Of a DNA stretch of 64,000 nt, positions 62,375 to 64,000 are shown piece after piece (the first letter of the stretch is position 1; every line of letters starts with the position of its first letter). Position numbers and translations under genes: made by a program. Origin of the DNA: Streptomyces niger. GTDB lineage: Bacteria > Actinomycetota > Actinomycetes > Streptomycetales > Streptomycetaceae. The notes beneath the pieces were generated by a model. That model saw only the letters and a program-made list of their open reading frames with translations, did no database searches and was not told where the DNA came from. The DNA is taken from positions 30,294-94,293 of the forward strand of contig NZ_JOFQ01000022.1 in NCBI RefSeq assembly GCF_000718305.1, in the 5' to 3' direction.

Positions 62375-63214
62375 ATGACCGACGCGTACTCGACCCTCAA
62401 GATCTCCCTCACCAGCGGCGTTGCACACGTCATGATCGACAACCCTCCCATCAATCTGCTCGACGCTGCCCTGATGACGGACCTGGACCGGTTCGCGGAC
62501 GTCATGTCCGGCGACCATGACATCCGGGTGATCGTTTTCGACAGCGCGGACCCGGACTTCTTCATCGCGCACGGCGACATGACGACCGCTGACGACCCCG
62601 CGGCATTCGTTGCCCTCCCCATCGCGCCCGAACAGGACCAGTACCTCAACCCGATGATGCGGCTCCACGAACGCATCCGGTCGCTGCCGCAGGTCACCAT
62701 CGCAAAGCTGCGCGGACTGGCACGTGGCGGCGGTGCGGAACTGCTGTCCGCGATGGACATGCGGTTCGCCTCGCTCGAGCGCGCCGCAATGGCCCAGATG
62801 GAGTGCCGGCTGGGAATCATCCCGGGTGCGGGAGGCACCGCGTACCTGCCAGGTCTCGTGGGTCGGGCACGCGCACTGGAGATCATTCTTGGCGGGCAGC
62901 TGATCGATGCCGCGACCGCGGAACGGATCGGATGGGTGAACCGGGCCGTGCCGGACACCGAGCTCGACCACGTCGTCGACACTCTCGCCGCCCGCATCGC
63001 CGCTTTGCCGCCCGGGGTCGCCCGTGCCGCGACCGAAGCGGTCGACGCCGCGGCCGGGTCGACCACTCACGGCCTGCGGAAGGCCAATGAGCTCCTAAGC
63101 GGACTCTTCAGTGAGCCCGCTGCGGCCCGTCTCGCCAAGGCTGCGCTGGCCGCCGGCGCGCACACCCGCGACGGAGAGCGCCACCTTGAGGCTCTTGTCG
63201 ACGACATCACCTGA
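62375..63214 (+). CDS. enoyl-CoA hydratase/isomerase (crotonase) family protein
   Basis: 279 residues. HVMIDNPPINLLDAALMTDL, then the oxyanion segment GLARGGGAELLSAMDMRFAS and ECRLGIIPGAGGTAYLPGLV with the CoA-binding loop and Gly-rich oxyanion hole, and LGGQLIDAATAERIGWVNRA. A typical crotonase fold, about the usual length. Members hydrate, isomerise or hydrolyse acyl-CoAs. The HxlR divergent pair suggests induction by an aromatic or electrophilic compound. Confidence 0.9.
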   Translation: MTDAYSTLKISLTSGVAHVMIDNPPINLLDAALMTDLDRFADVMSGDHDIRVIVFDSADPDFFIAHGDMTTADDPAAFVALPIAPEQDQYLNPMMRLHERIRSLPQVTIAKLRGLARGGGAELLSAMDMRFASLERAAMAQMECRLGIIPGAGGTAYLPGLVGRARALEIILGGQLIDAATAERIGWVNRAVPDTELDHVVDTLAARIAALPPGVARAATEAVDAAAGSTTHGLRKANELLSGLFSEPAAARLAKAALAAGAHTRDGERHLEALVDDIT

Positions 63215-63220
63215 GACTTC

Positions 63221-64000
63221 CTACCGTGATGCCTTCGGGCGTCGCCAGCAGATGAGTGCGCATCCGAGGGTGAGGAAGGCTTCGTGGATATCGTCGCGGA
63301 TCTCCCAGCGGATCCGTAAGCGGCGGAACCAGTGCAGGTGGGCGAATGCGCGCTCCACGACCCAGCGTTGGGTACCCAGACCGGAGCCGTGCTCGGTGCC
63401 CCGGCGGGCGATCATCGGTTTCACGCCGAGAGCGCGGACCAGGCGGCGGTACTTGTCGTGGTCGTAGCCACGGTCGCCCAGCACCACGCCCGGGCGGCGT
63501 CGAGGTCGGCCGCGCTTGCCCCGCACCGGCGGCACGGCCTCAAGCAGGGGGACTAGCTGCGTCACGTTGTTGCGGTTGCCGCCGGTCAGTGTGACGGCGA
63601 GCGGAATGCCGGTGGCATCGGTGATCAGGTGATGTTTGCTGCCCGTCCTACCCCGGTCGACAGGGCTTCGTCCCGTCTTGGCTCCCCCTCTAACGCCCGG
63701 ATGTGGGAGCCGTCCACGGCTGCCGGGGAGAAGTCCAGAGCGTTCGCACCGCGAAGCTGCGCCAGCAGGACCTCATGCAGCCGGGGCCACACCCCGGCTT
63801 TGGTCCACTCCGCGAGCCGGCGCCAGCAGGTCATGCCCGAGCCGAAGCCAAGCTCCTGCGGAAGGTGCTCCCAGGAATCCCGGTGTGCAGCACGAACAGG
63901 ATGCCCTGGAACACCAGCCGGTCCGGATGCCGTTTGCGTCCCGGATGCAGGGCCCGACGCTCCACCTTCGGCAACAGCGGCTCGATGACCGCCCACAACT
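63221..64000 (-). mobile_element. IS5-family transposase in two or more frames, cut by the window end
   Basis: The downstream frame (63221-63565) carries VVLGDRGYDHDKYRRLVRAL and TQRWVVERAFAHLHWFRRLR, the Asp and Glu of the IS5 DDE domain. The upstream frame gives ELGFGSGMTCWRRLAEWTKA, LDFSPAAVDGSHIRALEG. The switch at a run of five G (GAGGGGGAGCC near 63690) is where many relatives of this IS group use programmed frameshifting. A further one-base loss near 63875 (before WEHLPQELGF) looks like real damage. The 5' end is beyond the window. Confidence 0.75.

Overview
The window is high-GC DNA (about 70 percent G+C, strong third-position GC in open frames) from a Streptomyces-like actinomycete. 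Family content supports this: a TipA-type MerR regulator, DUF6153, DUF6082, DUF4396, a trypco2/trypsin/STAND pair, NF041680-type and IS630/IS5 transposase remnants, and a terpene operon. There is no rRNA, tRNA, replication or ribosomal gene. The density of broken genes, IS scars, regulator/enzyme pairs and specialised-metabolism genes suggests an accessory chromosome arm or a large plasmid.

Layout. 1-5.9 kb is a gene graveyard: a P450 remnant in three frames, a DUF4239 membrane protein, a frameshifted chaperone-like gene, a short LuxR-type regulator, a SLOG-fold protein and an XRE/TPR remnant. 5.9-13.3 kb holds a TipA-like regulator, a broken GH4 glycosidase, a secreted GH114 protein, a 2OG-Fe dioxygenase, a broken membrane protein and a LysE exporter. 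13.55-17.0 kb is a unit bounded by a 37-bp inverted repeat, carrying a frameshifted IS630 transposase plus an SDR-type reductase and a divergent TetR with a four-box operator array. 17-24.3 kb has IS scars, a quinone oxidoreductase, a GNAT acetyltransferase, a flavin monooxygenase, a small P-loop kinase and a MerR-peroxiredoxin fusion.

25.9-30.5 kb encodes a trypco2 protein directly followed by a 1432-residue trypsin-like protease/STAND NTPase/helical-repeat protein, a predicted defence or conflict system. 31-35.4 kb carries two alpha/beta hydrolases (one without the nucleophile serine), an IS5 element and a GDSL remnant. 35.6-40.3 kb is a four-gene overlapping terpene operon on the minus strand: class II cyclase (DxDD), cis-prenyltransferase, class I terpene synthase, flavin oxidase. 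40.7-42.4 kb is an SDR/TetR divergent pair. 43.0-47.6 kb holds small His-rich secreted proteins, a cysteine synthase-like PLP enzyme coupled to an MFS exporter, and a DUF4396 protein behind a CsoR-like palindrome. 48-52.8 kb holds another MFS gene, an ArsR-like regulator with an M23 peptidase, and an HNH nuclease. 53.4-59.9 kb is an iterative PKS (AT-ACP; SDR-KS-KS/CLF-KR-DH) broken by several frameshifts, followed by a phosphotransferase, DUF6082, an HxlR/crotonase pair and a truncated IS5 transposase.

The most unusual window-wide signal is about 30 short direct tandem arrays (6-30 bp units, 2-6 copies) in unrelated genes and spacers. In open reading frames nearly every unit length is a multiple of three. 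In spacers and broken genes units of 7, 8, 11, 13, 16, 20, 23, 26 and 29 bp are common, and several coincide with frameshifts. This looks like a recent, ongoing local-duplication process filtered by selection on reading frame.
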